A DNA stretch of 64,000 bases from Bacteroidota bacterium. GTDB lineage: Bacteria; Bacteroidota; Bacteroidia; AKYH767-A; OLB10. Positions 1 to 9,842 of this stretch are shown here, one piece after another. Location: NCBI GenBank assembly GCA_016713925.1, contig JADJOH010000002.1:186001-250000 (forward strand). Reading direction: 5' to 3'. The notes below the pieces were generated by a model, which did not search any database, was not told the origin of the DNA, and was given only the letters and a program-made list of their open reading frames with translations. Position numbers and translations under genes: made by a program. Positions within the stretch are counted from its first letter, which is position 1. Every line of letters begins with the position of its first letter.

Positions 1-582
1 ACCTCCGCATCGATCGTAGTTTTTAAGCCACATATAGTGAATATTGGCACTTCCGGTTTTTTTGCAAATTATTTGGATACAATACAAATGACTTTTATGT
101 ATAAAAATACAAATTCAGGCACCGCTAATATTCTTGTTCGCTTCTTTCACGATAGTTCCCATTATTGTGCTAGTTTACCTCCCATTGCTCTTAATTTTAG
201 AGTCGGAATAAATGGTTTTCCCATTGCATATACTTCAGGAACCGAAATCCCAATTACATTATTGTCAAATGATACCTTGATATTTGAAGAATTAGCTATT
301 GATAGTTTATGTATTTATTGTGATACGATTTGTACAAATAATACGTGCACCAGAAATGTCAATTTCAACTGGAGGTGTAACGTTCCCCCTGCCATAGATA
401 ATATCTTTTGTAGCGATTGTCAAAATAATTACATTAAATCATACAGCGTCATCAACTCCGAACTGCATCAAGTAAAAGTAGAGTTAGCTCCTGCATCTTT
501 AACCAATCCTACCAATGATGAAAGCTGTCTTAACGATACTGCCTTTTTACATTGGGAATATATTATCACCAATCCTGAGTGA
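1..582 (+). CDS. Giant T9SS surface protein, segment 1 (5' truncated by window, frame break at 3' end)
   Basis: The frame is open from base 1 (codons acc tcc gca...), so the gene starts outside the window. The segment encodes Ser/Thr/Asn/Cys-rich, beta-sandwich-like sequence with no recognisable enzyme motif. It ends at a TGA at 580-582, only a few bases from where the next frame opens with the same composition. A single missing base near 577-582 (for example in gagtgagtg) would join the two as ...NPE(W/V)SAIDSLK. I infer one gene running to 7004. It is probably an extracellular adhesin-like or structural protein, and nothing suggests a specific function. Confidence 0.7.
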   Translation, partial: TSASIVVFKPHIVNIGTSGFFANYLDTIQMTFMYKNTNSGTANILVRFFHDSSHYCASLPPIALNFRVGINGFPIAYTSGTEIPITLLSNDTLIFEELAIDSLCIYCDTICTNNTCTRNVNFNWRCNVPPAIDNIFCSDCQNNYIKSYSVINSELHQVKVELAPASLTNPTNDESCLNDTAFLHWEYIITNPE

Positions 583-3500
583 GTGCAATTGATTCATTGA
601 AGATAGATTTAAAATATTTAAATATTGAGAGTGTTACTAATTTAACATTAATCCCATACTCGACCTTCTCTATAATTTCTAATTGCTCTAATTGTATCAT
701 ATCTACAGATACAATGATAAGGGATGATTCAGTTTTGTGTACCAATTTTGTTCCTTATCCATTGAAAAAGGCTTTGAGTTCAATTAAATATTTTTTACCC
801 GGCGACACAGTTTGGTTGAGCTTTAGCACTTTTAGATGTGGAGAAGAAAACGATTTAGAATTGCTCAATAAACCTAAGTTTTTTAATCAATGGCGGGTGA
901 ATGTGGAAGGAATCACTGTTTGTGGAGATCAAGCTTCATTGGTTGTACCTGGAGGTTACTTATATAATATTAATCCTGCAACTGCATCTACTACTTTTAA
1001 TTTGGATTTGAAATTACAGTTCATTCCATCTATAACTGATTTAAGCGTTCCTTCAGGGGTAACTTTTGGAGACTCTGCAAGATTTGAAATTGAAAGTAAA
1101 AATATCGTCGCAAGGCAAGTGGATTACCAACTATTTGGATATACAGGAGTACCTAAATTATCAGGGTGGTTGAGAGCTACCATTCATTGTGAGAGGGGTT
1201 TAGTGGTAAAAGATAGAGAGAGTGAAGTGTTTTTTCAGTATTTTGATGTGGATAGTGGGAAAAATATAATTATTACCCCTGAATTTTATCATACTTCTAT
1301 TCCGGTTTTTACTTGCGACACAGGAAATTATTTTTTCTATTTTAATTTGGAAGACACGCTCATGCTTCGAGCAATTAATGGTGGTAAGTTCATTTTTAAT
1401 CTGCAGGCTTGTTGCAATAGTAATCCGGCTGCAACTGATTTTGAAGTAAAATTCCATCTTATCCCTAATCCTGATAACTGTTTGAATTTATCGTATACTG
1501 ATACTTCACATTTGCAACCTCCAAATTGCACCGGTATTTCATGCCATGCCTGGATTCCTCTCTCCTCTTCAGGTAGTAGAATTTTCACTCATTGTCCGGG
1601 ATGTTTAGCACCAGGCATTATTGTCAAGGACTATAAAATGAAACGCATTAGCTATGGTTTACAAGATTCAAACAACGATGGATTGGCTGATGATTCCTTA
1701 GTCCAAATCATGAACCCAAGCCCTTGGTTTACCGCTCATGAAAATGATTTAATCCGACATTTCTCTTCTTATGGTGATCAGCTTGAAGATAAATTGACCT
1801 CATTTTTCCAGGAAGGCGATACCACCTCTGATGGGTATAGCTATCTCCAACTAAAAGATATTGGTCTTACATTACCTTATTTGCAATTATCCAGAATTAT
1901 GCCTGCCGGACTCGATACCATGAAGGCCTTTCCTCTGGAGTTCACTTTTTTTATTGATAGCATTATGACCCCTGCAAATTGCATTGATTGTGAAGGGTTC
2001 TCACTAGATACATCCAGTACACGTACACTGTATAAATTGAACGTAAGTGGAGCAAATTTATCCCAATATTTGGACATTTTCCAAAGTGAAAATCGAATGT
2101 TATTTACCTTTGATGGAAGTATTGATTCTTTTAATCAACTTATAGGAAATTTAGGGTCCAATACCCCCTATCTTGATTCAGTATACCCATTTAAAGGATT
2201 TTATGAGGGACAACGTTTCAGATTAAAAGTGAGATATGCTAATTGTGGCAATTTTATTGGTGGTAATAATGATTCACCATCATTGTCGAATTCAATGATT
2301 AAATCTGAGATAACAAATAAAATGTGGCTTTGCGGAAAAAAACAAGATCACGACATTCCGCAAATGGTTAATACGGTATCAGAACTCCGAGATTCACTTA
2401 ATATTACTATTAACCCCAATGATACTTCATTTCAATTGATGGATACATCGCACACAAACAATCGCTTGTTTTTTTGCGAAACTTTTGGAGGTATTCATTA
2501 TTTCTTTTCTCAGGAAGCTAGAAATTATTCTGTCCTTGATACGGCAATCGGATGTGATAAATTTCTGACAGTAGTATCCCATACGGTTTCCGCAAACTTT
2601 CCGGATGTAATCAATATGTATCCTTTTGAATATCGCCCTCCAATGCTCTGGCCTAAAAGTTATGAAATTGAAGTACCTCCCGGTTATTATATAAGTGGTT
2701 CAAAAATGAGGCATGAATTTAAGTTTATGAATGACCCTTATGCTAAATTTACAAATTGGGTTGCATTTGATGTGATAGATAGTATAGGTAATTTTACAAT
2801 TTATGATTCCACTTTATCTCCTCCGGTTTGTATTTCTGATACTTTGTATCCTATTGCACTTTTAGATACAAATATGTATGTGAAATCAAACTTAACCCGT
2901 AGAATACTTCAATTTACTTTAAGTCCGTTAGGCTGTGATAGCAATTCTAATTTTCTTGTTTCGAAAGATTCAATGGCTATTATTAAATTTGGAAACAACA
3001 GTATTTCCTGTGTAGATACTGCCTATTGTTCAATAAATGAAATATCAAGAGAAGCTACCGCAACGAATCAAATATTCACGATTCTTCCTAATTTAAAATT
3101 ACAAACCGATCCAACAACAATTAATGTGACAGGAAATGTGGTTTGTACACAAATATTTATTAAAAATTTATCTACTAAAATCAAAGATGATATAAATTCC
3201 TCTACAGCAAGTTATGTTTACCTTGCCATACCTGATTCCGCAAGTATACCCTTCTTACATAATTGGGTATATTACACCCCTGACACAATATATCCTCTCG
3301 GGCAAATATTACCAATTGATAGTTTATTCGCCATCAATCAGGTAGATACGGGGCTTCTATGTGCCAGTTTTAGGAATTGCGATAGTACATTATCTGATAC
3401 CTCTTACTTTACTTTTCATGTGGGATGGAATTGCAATGGATTTCCAAATAGCCCCTTTGATGAAGATTCCGTTTGTAATGACACCTCTCAAACAATTACC

Positions 3501-4727
3501 CTGATAAAAAGTAATGCCAATTTGAGCAATTCAGGAAAAAGTCCTAATCAATATAGTACCTATTCTTTATGTGATACCATTATTGTTGATGCTGATTTTG
3601 TTTCCACCGGTAGCGGATACTTATATCCGACATTTGTTAAACTTGATAGTATTCCCCAGGGAATGGGAGTACTGGCTCTTTACCTGGTAAACAGTGAAAC
3701 GAATACTGAAAGTGATTTTTTAACTTATAATTCCACGACAGGTAATTATCCTATTAATGCCGGAGTGATGGATTCTTTGGGATTCTCTAATGATGCTTTT
3801 TTTGAAGGGCAAGAAATAAAGGTAAAAGCATTACTAATACCATCTTGTTTATACACCAGTGATTCTCTTCCAAAAATTATATTTAGTGCTATTGATTATT
3901 GCTCAACTGTATTTGAATCCTCTGCAACTTATCAAGGATCAATTTTAATTGAGGGAAGTAATTGCTTTGATTGCTTTGAACTAGACAAAACTGCTAGTCA
4001 ATCCTCTATTCAAGCCGGAGACACCATGAGTTTTTACATCGAAATTTGGGCTAACAATGCAGATTCCGGTTTTGTGTACATTGATGAAATACTGCCTGCG
4101 AATTTTAATCTGATCGGCTCAATCCCACCTTATATTATTACTCCTGCTCAGGGTTATGATACGGTGGTGGTTACCGGTTTTTTTAGCATTCCTAGTGCTT
4201 GTGTTGATAATTACAATGTAGTTAAGATTTTATTTTCCGACTATGATAGCCTTAATACTTATGCAGGTATAGATAGTTTGATAGATAGTACCTGTGTGAC
4301 TGTTGGGGTCGCTTGTATAGATTCAAATGCAGTATTGTTTCTGGCGGGTGATTCGTCGGGAAATTATGCCGGAGTTTATACAGATACCTCTATTTATGTG
4401 GAAGGGTCGTTTGTGATCAATAGTGATTTAACTTTAGTCAATTGCAAAGTGTTCACGGCTGCCGGTGCGCATATTATTGCAACGCGTGATGCCTTATTAG
4501 ATTTAGATAGTACCATAATTATTTCCTGTGATACCATGTGGCAAGGTATTACATTGACCGAAGATTCAAAACTTAAAGCCAGAAATCACAGCAGTATTCA
4601 GGATGCTGTTATTGGAGCAGAGATGTTGGATGCAAGCCAGGTATTGATTGAACAATCAGAAATCACTAACTCTGTTAGAGGTATAAAAGTTGTAGGCCCG
4701 ACAGGAGGCATTTTCCCGGATATTTGA
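579..4727 (+). CDS. Giant T9SS surface protein, segment 2 (frame-shifted relative to neighbours)
   Basis: This 1382-codon frame opens inside the end of the previous segment and has no signal peptide of its own, so its GTG at 579 is unlikely to be a true start. Most of it is Asp/Ser/Thr/Asn-rich repetitive beta-sandwich sequence with scattered Cys pairs. Around 3960-4300 there is a DUF11-like stretch (AGDTMSFYIEIWANNADSG, then a D-E-I-L-P-A-N-F motif), a module common in bacterial surface proteins. From about 4400 the sequence looks like right-handed beta-helix rungs (for example IIISCDTMWQGITL). The frame stops at 4725-4727, where one missing base near 4710-4720 would read on as GGHFPGYLTI. 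Confidence 0.7.
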   Translation: MSAIDSLKIDLKYLNIESVTNLTLIPYSTFSIISNCSNCIISTDTMIRDDSVLCTNFVPYPLKKALSSIKYFLPGDTVWLSFSTFRCGEENDLELLNKPKFFNQWRVNVEGITVCGDQASLVVPGGYLYNINPATASTTFNLDLKLQFIPSITDLSVPSGVTFGDSARFEIESKNIVARQVDYQLFGYTGVPKLSGWLRATIHCERGLVVKDRESEVFFQYFDVDSGKNIIITPEFYHTSIPVFTCDTGNYFFYFNLEDTLMLRAINGGKFIFNLQACCNSNPAATDFEVKFHLIPNPDNCLNLSYTDTSHLQPPNCTGISCHAWIPLSSSGSRIFTHCPGCLAPGIIVKDYKMKRISYGLQDSNNDGLADDSLVQIMNPSPWFTAHENDLIRHFSSYGDQLEDKLTSFFQEGDTTSDGYSYLQLKDIGLTLPYLQLSRIMPAGLDTMKAFPLEFTFFIDSIMTPANCIDCEGFSLDTSSTRTLYKLNVSGANLSQYLDIFQSENRMLFTFDGSIDSFNQLIGNLGSNTPYLDSVYPFKGFYEGQRFRLKVRYANCGNFIGGNNDSPSLSNSMIKSEITNKMWLCGKKQDHDIPQMVNTVSELRDSLNITINPNDTSFQLMDTSHTNNRLFFCETFGGIHYFFSQEARNYSVLDTAIGCDKFLTVVSHTVSANFPDVINMYPFEYRPPMLWPKSYEIEVPPGYYISGSKMRHEFKFMNDPYAKFTNWVAFDVIDSIGNFTIYDSTLSPPVCISDTLYPIALLDTNMYVKSNLTRRILQFTLSPLGCDSNSNFLVSKDSMAIIKFGNNSISCVDTAYCSINEISREATATNQIFTILPNLKLQTDPTTINVTGNVVCTQIFIKNLSTKIKDDINSSTASYVYLAIPDSASIPFLHNWVYYTPDTIYPLGQILPIDSLFAINQVDTGLLCASFRNCDSTLSDTSYFTFHVGWNCNGFPNSPFDEDSVCNDTSQTITLIKSNANLSNSGKSPNQYSTYSLCDTIIVDADFVSTGSGYLYPTFVKLDSIPQGMGVLALYLVNSETNTESDFLTYNSTTGNYPINAGVMDSLGFSNDAFFEGQEIKVKALLIPSCLYTSDSLPKIIFSAIDYCSTVFESSATYQGSILIEGSNCFDCFELDKTASQSSIQAGDTMSFYIEIWANNADSGFVYIDEILPANFNLIGSIPPYIITPAQGYDTVVVTGFFSIPSACVDNYNVVKILFSDYDSLNTYAGIDSLIDSTCVTVGVACIDSNAVLFLAGDSSGNYAGVYTDTSIYVEGSFVINSDLTLVNCKVFTAAGAHIIATRDALLDLDSTIIISCDTMWQGITLTEDSKLKARNHSSIQDAVIGAEMLDASQVLIEQSEITNSVRGIKVVGPTGGIFPDI

Positions 4728-5692
4728 CTATCCGTGAGGCTACCTTTGGAATGTTTCGATCCAGTTTTAAACCAAATTACATCGGACAACCTGCGCATGG
4801 TGTTCTCCCTTATGCCGGAATAGACATGAACGATGCAGTGATGGTTTTGGGAGATGGTGCAGGCACTCCTTCGTTTTTTTACAGGATGAACAAAGGAATT
4901 GTTGGCTTACGCACACAGATGGAAATTCAAAACTGTAAGTTCAACGAAATTAAATTTGATAACTTTTATCATACTGCTTCTGACGGTTCGGCTGTTGTTA
5001 GTGAAGGAGATCTAAACTACAACCCTTCCTACTTACAGCTCATTCCTGCTAATTATCCTGACACAACCATTTTAAATTGTCATCGTGGTGTGTATAATAA
5101 TTACAGTGATTTAATTTTGCAGTATTGCATCATGGACAATGTGCGGACTGGCGTAGAATGCTCCGGCAACAAATACAGACAGTATGCCCTGGTTACTGAT
5201 AATACCATCAACGCTACACTCTACGGAGCGTTGTTTTATAATAATGCCGGTTCAGATTACAACATTATTGCCGGAAATTTCATCAAAGTGGATGGGTTGA
5301 GTTCGGGTGTGGGTATTGCCGTACGTGAGTCAAAGAACAGTGTGAGCGGAAATTATGAAGTAGCCTGGAACCATGAAATTCGTGTGGTAGATGGGACAGC
5401 AGGGATTGAGCTGTTAAATGTAGCCTCTCCCCAAGTGAGGTGTAATGTAATTAAACTGGATGAGGGTGATGAACAGGCTATCAGCAGTACCGGTATTTCA
5501 GTATTGGGCTGTAGCTTTGCCAACATTACTCAAAATAGTGTAACAGGATATACCAGATCAAATACCTCAAGAGTGGGTCTTTCCTGTCAGGTGAGTACTT
5601 CCTGCCAGATTGGTTGTAATTCAGTGGATAGTACCGGTTACGGTTTTCATTTTGGAAGCTCCAACCTTTTTTACCAATTTCAGGGGCAATAA
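4724..5692 (+). CDS. Giant T9SS surface protein, segment 3 (beta-helix part)
   Basis: This 322-codon frame continues the beta-helix: repeated short rungs with Asn ladders such as LYGALFYNNAGSDYNIIAGN, ending at GFHFGSSN. Right-handed beta-helices usually act in adhesion or polysaccharide binding, but no catalytic residues of a lyase can be picked out here. There is no plausible independent start; its first codon is TTG inside the stop region of segment 2. The reading frame is lost in a run of six T at about 5668-5673. With five T the sequence reads SSNLFTNFRGNKMKSHLEG and joins segment 4. Confidence 0.65.
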   Translation: MTIREATFGMFRSSFKPNYIGQPAHGVLPYAGIDMNDAVMVLGDGAGTPSFFYRMNKGIVGLRTQMEIQNCKFNEIKFDNFYHTASDGSAVVSEGDLNYNPSYLQLIPANYPDTTILNCHRGVYNNYSDLILQYCIMDNVRTGVECSGNKYRQYALVTDNTINATLYGALFYNNAGSDYNIIAGNFIKVDGLSSGVGIAVRESKNSVSGNYEVAWNHEIRVVDGTAGIELLNVASPQVRCNVIKLDEGDEQAISSTGISVLGCSFANITQNSVTGYTRSNTSRVGLSCQVSTSCQIGCNSVDSTGYGFHFGSSNLFYQFQGQ

Positions 5693-5693
5693 A

Positions 5694-7004
5694 ATGAAAA
5701 GCCATTTGGAAGGATTGCACTTGAACAGTACAGCAGTGATCGACACGCAGACGCATGCCGGAAACCAGTGGCTTGGGAATTATTCACCATGGTACGGAGC
5801 AGTGAATATGAATGCGATTTTTCAGTCTGACGTATTAAAATCACTTTTTCTTGTTGACCCAAGCCTTGGTAGCACCTATAATCCGACATTCCCTATCAAC
5901 TTAGGACCACCTCCGTTTCCACCTCCTTATGTGGATAATTCAGGTTGGTTTGAACCGGACTTAAATATGCCCACATATTCGTGTCCTGATTCTACAACTT
6001 GCTACCAGTCAGAATACGTAGGCGATGAAGGATCTCCTTCACTTCTGGCCATGATTGCCTTAGACAGTTTGCTCAGCGTAGATTACATTGAAGAAACCCA
6101 GAGCATTGCTCAGTTGATGCTTTATGAGAGACTGATGCGGGATACTGGATTAACAGGTAGCGATATTGTTTTTCAAAATTTCCTTAATAATGAATCGGTT
6201 TTATTCAATTTGTATCAGACAAAATTGAACCTTCAGGAGTATGGTGAGGTTGAAGATTCGTTGGCTGCGGTATTGTTATCAATGGACAGCACCATAAAGA
6301 GTTTTGGTGATTCCATTCGTTATTATCTCAATATGCAAATGGAAACGCAGTTGAGTTATGACTCGATCATTGCAGGATTTAGGGCATCATTGAATATTTC
6401 CCAAAACATCTATGCAACCGTGATACAGCAACTGCGCAATGCTAACAACGCTATTTTAGCGGATGCAGGATTTTATAATAGTTTGGTAGATAATTTGGAT
6501 GAATTGCCATTACTAAACGAAGAAGTTATGAATGAAGTAGAAATCGCTTTTGAAGAAGGAGGCCTTGAAGGTATTTTACCCTACCGCGAACAAATTTTTG
6601 GAATTGCCAGCCAATGTCCGTTTCAGGGTGGACAAGGGGTATTCCGGGCACGGTACTTTTTCTCATTTTTTAACGATAGCATAGAGTACAATGATGCTGC
6701 GGTATGTTTGGCACAGGGAATATTAAAAACAAAGCGATTAGTAAACGGCATAATACCCCATATGTTGATTAAGCCAAATCCTGCCTCCAGCCAGACGGAA
6801 ATAAAAATGAAAGGCTTTGGCGATGAACAATTTTCATTGACGATAACGGACATACATGGTCGTGAACTTTTTGTCAAAAACAACTTATCGTTCAATGAAA
6901 CAGTTTATTTGCAAACTAAATATTTTACGCAAGGTGTTTATTATGTGATTGCAAGAAAGAATAAAAGCCACCTTTGTCGGGAGAAACTAATAATAATCAG
7001 ATGA
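5694..7004 (+). CDS. Giant T9SS surface protein, segment 4 with C-terminal sorting domain
   Basis: This is the C-terminal part of the giant protein. The same frame extends upstream to 5610, but sense continuity with segment 3 begins only near 5670; ATG 5694 is the first Met after the break. It contains the last beta-helix rungs, a long helical spacer (residues encoded around 6030-6560, rich in Leu/Asn/Glu), and a type A T9SS sorting domain from about 6765 (LIKPNPASSQTEIKMKG, ending LIIIR). The T9SS tail targets it across the outer membrane for cell-surface anchoring. Its TGA (7002-7004) overlaps the next gene's ATG (7001-7003). This preserved translational coupling argues that the gene is, or recently was, expressed to its end. 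Confidence 0.7.
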   Translation: MKSHLEGLHLNSTAVIDTQTHAGNQWLGNYSPWYGAVNMNAIFQSDVLKSLFLVDPSLGSTYNPTFPINLGPPPFPPPYVDNSGWFEPDLNMPTYSCPDSTTCYQSEYVGDEGSPSLLAMIALDSLLSVDYIEETQSIAQLMLYERLMRDTGLTGSDIVFQNFLNNESVLFNLYQTKLNLQEYGEVEDSLAAVLLSMDSTIKSFGDSIRYYLNMQMETQLSYDSIIAGFRASLNISQNIYATVIQQLRNANNAILADAGFYNSLVDNLDELPLLNEEVMNEVEIAFEEGGLEGILPYREQIFGIASQCPFQGGQGVFRARYFFSFFNDSIEYNDAAVCLAQGILKTKRLVNGIIPHMLIKPNPASSQTEIKMKGFGDEQFSLTITDIHGRELFVKNNLSFNETVYLQTKYFTQGVYYVIARKNKSHLCREKLIIIR

Positions 7005-8479
7005 AAACGTTCTTTAATATCTTTATCTTTCTTGTTATTTTCCAAAATTCTTTTGGCCAGGGATACAATCATGAATGGTTAATTGGAAATCAGTCGCAAC
7101 AGACGGTGCCAAAAGGACGAATGTTTTTTGATAGTACTTCTTTTCAATATCAAACAGAGTTCAGAAAAATGCCTTTTAGAGGCACCCAAGGCAACATTTG
7201 CGATGCACAAGGGAATTTTTTAATGAGTAGTAATGGAGTCTGGATCGCCAATGCCATTAACGATACTATGCTCAATGGAAGTGGGTTGAATCCTGGGTAT
7301 TTTGTAAATGGATCTCCGAATGGTTTATTAATTCCGAATGGAAACTTTTTTATTCCTACACCTGGTGATACTGCCGGGTACACTCTTTTTCATCAGACGG
7401 AACTTGATCCTAATTCTTCAAGATGTGGAGTATATTTTTCAACAATAGATATGAATCTGGATGCTGGTTTAGGCGGCGTTATTAGTAAAAACAATTTACT
7501 TATTGATGATTCATTAAATTGGGGAATAACTGCTTGCAAACATGCAAATGGACGGGATTGGTGGATAATTATTGCGAAAGATAGTAGTGATAAAATTTAC
7601 AAATTGCTTTATACAGACCAAGGTGTTGTGTCGATAGATACACAATCTTTGAATTTCTATCCTCATCCCTATAAAAATGTTTCTCAAATCTGCTTTAATA
7701 AAGAAGGTAATTTGTTTGCATATAATATCTACGACAACCCAGTTGACCGTAATAGCTTTGTGATTCTTTGTGATTTTGACAGGTGTACAGGTAATTTTAC
7801 AAACACAAGAGTAATCCCCGTTTCTTCGGGTGCATATATCTGGGGTTTGTCGTTTTCTCCAAATGGTCAGTATTTATACACCAATACATCCGCCTATATC
7901 TTCCAGGTCAATACAACAACCTCACAGGTAGATACAGTTGCAATTTATGATGGATTCTCTTTTCCAATACCTCAAGCTGCTACTACATTTTTGAATGAAT
8001 ACCCTGCTGCCAACGGCAAAATCTACCTCACTTCCGGCAATGGCGTACAGCACTTACATGAAATCAATTATCCCGACAGTGCAGGTTTAGCCTGTGATGT
8101 ACAGCAGCATGCGGTTAGTTTGGGTGTATGGCATTTCAGAGCTGTTCCTAACCACCCCAACTACAACCTTGGTCGGGTGGTTGGTAGTATATGTGATAGT
8201 TTGGTAGGAATTGAGGAGGTCGTGCATGATTTTCATTTTGGGATTTCTCCTAATCCTATAGAGAATGGACTAATAAAAATTGTTTATTTGCTCCCACAAA
8301 ATCATTCAGGGTTTTTTGAAGTGTATGATATAACAGGTAAACTCGTTTATGAAATGAATTTACCACCCTGGAGTTCCTTGCAATTCTTAAACCTCCCAGC
8401 ATTGAGTGAGGGAATTTATACAGCAACGATCAGGAGTGGGTTTGAAAGGGTGGTCAAAAAGTTGGTGATTGTGAGATAG
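7001..8479 (+). CDS. T9SS sorting-domain protein with propeller-like body
   Basis: 492 aa. ATG 7001 is chosen because it overlaps the upstream stop as ATGA and is followed directly by a signal peptide (MKTFFNIFIFLVIFQNSFGQ). An in-frame start at 6974 would put hydrophilic residues before the signal. The body has WD40/propeller-like stretches (LSFSPNGQYLYTNTSAYIF), as in many Bacteroidota surface proteins that share a cell-surface assembly with large adhesins. The last ~85 residues form a type A T9SS sorting domain (FGISPNPIENGLIKI, ending VVKKLVIVR). It is probably secreted and surface-attached, co-translated with the giant protein upstream. The molecular function is unknown. Confidence 0.85.
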   Translation: MKTFFNIFIFLVIFQNSFGQGYNHEWLIGNQSQQTVPKGRMFFDSTSFQYQTEFRKMPFRGTQGNICDAQGNFLMSSNGVWIANAINDTMLNGSGLNPGYFVNGSPNGLLIPNGNFFIPTPGDTAGYTLFHQTELDPNSSRCGVYFSTIDMNLDAGLGGVISKNNLLIDDSLNWGITACKHANGRDWWIIIAKDSSDKIYKLLYTDQGVVSIDTQSLNFYPHPYKNVSQICFNKEGNLFAYNIYDNPVDRNSFVILCDFDRCTGNFTNTRVIPVSSGAYIWGLSFSPNGQYLYTNTSAYIFQVNTTTSQVDTVAIYDGFSFPIPQAATTFLNEYPAANGKIYLTSGNGVQHLHEINYPDSAGLACDVQQHAVSLGVWHFRAVPNHPNYNLGRVVGSICDSLVGIEEVVHDFHFGISPNPIENGLIKIVYLLPQNHSGFFEVYDITGKLVYEMNLPPWSSLQFLNLPALSEGIYTATIRSGFERVVKKLVIVR

Positions 8480-8521
8480 AAGTCAAAGTTGCAGGAGTTG
8501 TAAAAAATTAATAATCAAAAC

Positions 8522-8776
8522 GTGAGGTCATTCATTAAAATACTGCTACTTCTTGTTCTCTCAAAATATGCTTATGGTAACGTCAGTATATCAAAAGAAA
8601 AAGACAATGCTATCCTTGCCGATACCGGATTTAATAATAGTTTAGTTAATAATGTGGATGAATTACAACTACTAAACGAAGAAGTGATGAATGAGGTGGA
8701 AATCGCTTTTGAAGAAGGAGGAATTACCCCTTTTATCCTGAAATACTTCTTAAAACTAGCTTGTCTTCCGATATGA
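8522..8776 (+). pseudogene. Fossil fragment of a paralogue of the giant surface protein
   Basis: An 84-codon GTG-started frame. Its first ~20 codons look like a signal peptide (FIKILLLLVLSKYAYG). The segment at 8606-8722 then encodes a 39-residue stretch matching 34 of 39 residues of the helical spacer encoded at 6447-6563 (NAILADxGFxNSLVxNxDEL, then LLNEEVMNEVEIAFEEGG). After that the similarity ends abruptly. I read this as a deletion remnant of a tandem duplicate: signal peptide joined to a piece of the middle, with the rest lost. It could still be translated as a small secreted peptide, but there is no support for that. Confidence 0.7.
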
Positions 8777-8989
8777 AATATAACTTCCTCCCTAAAATAT
8801 ATTATTCATAATAAAAACACATCTTCAAATTGTAAATCTAATGATAACAACTAACCTTCGCTCATGAGGCAAAAATTCAAAATATTCAATCGCTGAAATC
8901 ACCCATAGATTCTTGAAATGAATAAAATAAATTCTTGCCCCGATAAACGAAATGGTGTTGAACTAAAAGTTCAAAAAAGTTGAACTTAA

Positions 8990-9430
8990 CTACTTCTTGT
9001 TATCAGTGGTAAGGTCTTTCATTGCATTTCCCAGTTCTTCCATATCATGGTTGAACTCTGCTTTAAAAGAAACCCAGCCATCTTTAGAATCGGCTTTAAA
9101 TTCAGCGAGACGTTGCTTCAATTTGCTGTTTCTATCTTCCAGGTCAGCCACTTTTTTCTGATAATCCTTGTCTAACTTTTCATTCTTAGCATCTGCTTTG
9201 GCCTTGAGTTCAGCGATGCGCACTTCGTTGGCCGAAATCCGGTCAGCAGTTTCCTTACGATAGGTCTCGAGATCTGTCGCATAATCTTCTTTTGCCTGAT
9301 CCAATTCCTGGTTAGCTTCTTTAACTTCTTCCTGTGCCTGATCCACTTTTTCAGAAGAAGAACTGCAACTGTAAAACATGGTTCCGGCGAGTAGCACCGC
9401 AACAGAGCCTATAAATTTTAATGTGTTCAT
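8990..9430 (-). CDS. Coiled-coil lipoprotein
   Basis: 146 aa. An N-terminal lipoprotein signal (VAVLLAGTMFYSCSSSS) puts the lipidated Cys at about residue 22. The rest is an almost unbroken charged coiled coil of Lys/Glu/Asp/Ala heptads (for example EEVKEANQELDQAKEDYATD), similar in style to small bacterial stress-related or sll1863-like proteins. The protein is probably anchored to a membrane with the helix in the periplasm. It sits 74 bp from the CsbD-like gene on the same strand, and such pairs are plausible envelope or osmotic stress genes. No enzyme motif is visible. The lipobox-coiled-coil architecture is clear; the function is not. Confidence 0.8.
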   Translation of the reverse strand: MNTLKFIGSVAVLLAGTMFYSCSSSSEKVDQAQEEVKEANQELDQAKEDYATDLETYRKETADRISANEVRIAELKAKADAKNEKLDKDYQKKVADLEDRNSKLKQRLAEFKADSKDGWVSFKAEFNHDMEELGNAMKDLTTDNKK

Positions 9431-9504
9431 TGTTTATGATATTGGTTCTTTTAAATAAATATAAATCGCAAATAGTTTGATTTCCTAAGGAAAAATTAAA
9501 CAGC

Positions 9505-9699
9505 TTAGTCTCTTTCCAGATCCTTCATAATCGAATCCCACTCTTCCTTCGTTTTACCCAATTTAATTTGTAGCTTTCCCATCATCTCATCCTTTTTCCC
9601 TTCTACAAAGAGCAAATCATCATCCGTTAAATTTGCAAACTTTTGCTTTAACTTCCCTTTTTGCTCATTCCAATTTCCTTTAATTTCTGTAGTGTTCAT
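9505..9699 (-). CDS. CsbD-like small stress protein
   Basis: 64 aa. It shows the CsbD-family pattern: an opening I-K-G-N-W-N-E-x-K-G-K-L-K, then a D-D-L segment, then G-K-x-D-E-x-x-G-K-L-Q-x-K-x-G-K-T-K-E-E. CsbD proteins are small, highly charged proteins induced by general stress in many bacteria; their biochemical role is not known. The full family length is present. It is transcribed toward the coiled-coil lipoprotein gene, possibly as one unit. Confidence 0.85.
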   Translation of the reverse strand: MNTTEIKGNWNEQKGKLKQKFANLTDDDLLFVEGKKDEMMGKLQIKLGKTKEEWDSIMKDLERD

Positions 9700-9842
9700 G
9701 GTGTAATATTTTTTTATCTATCGCATCCGGCGACACGGGTAATAACCATCGCAATGGTTAAATACAATGGCGAAGGTAAAAAGGTAGTTTGCATAATTGA
9801 TTATATTATAATGAAAATTAATTGCATAATTCACACTTTTGG

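Noticed and set aside
579..5700. Programmed ribosomal frameshifting in the giant surface gene
   Set aside because: Three separate shifts in different directions, with no standard slippery heptamer plus pseudoknot at the sites, and a similar break in pepD; indels or sequence errors are simpler.
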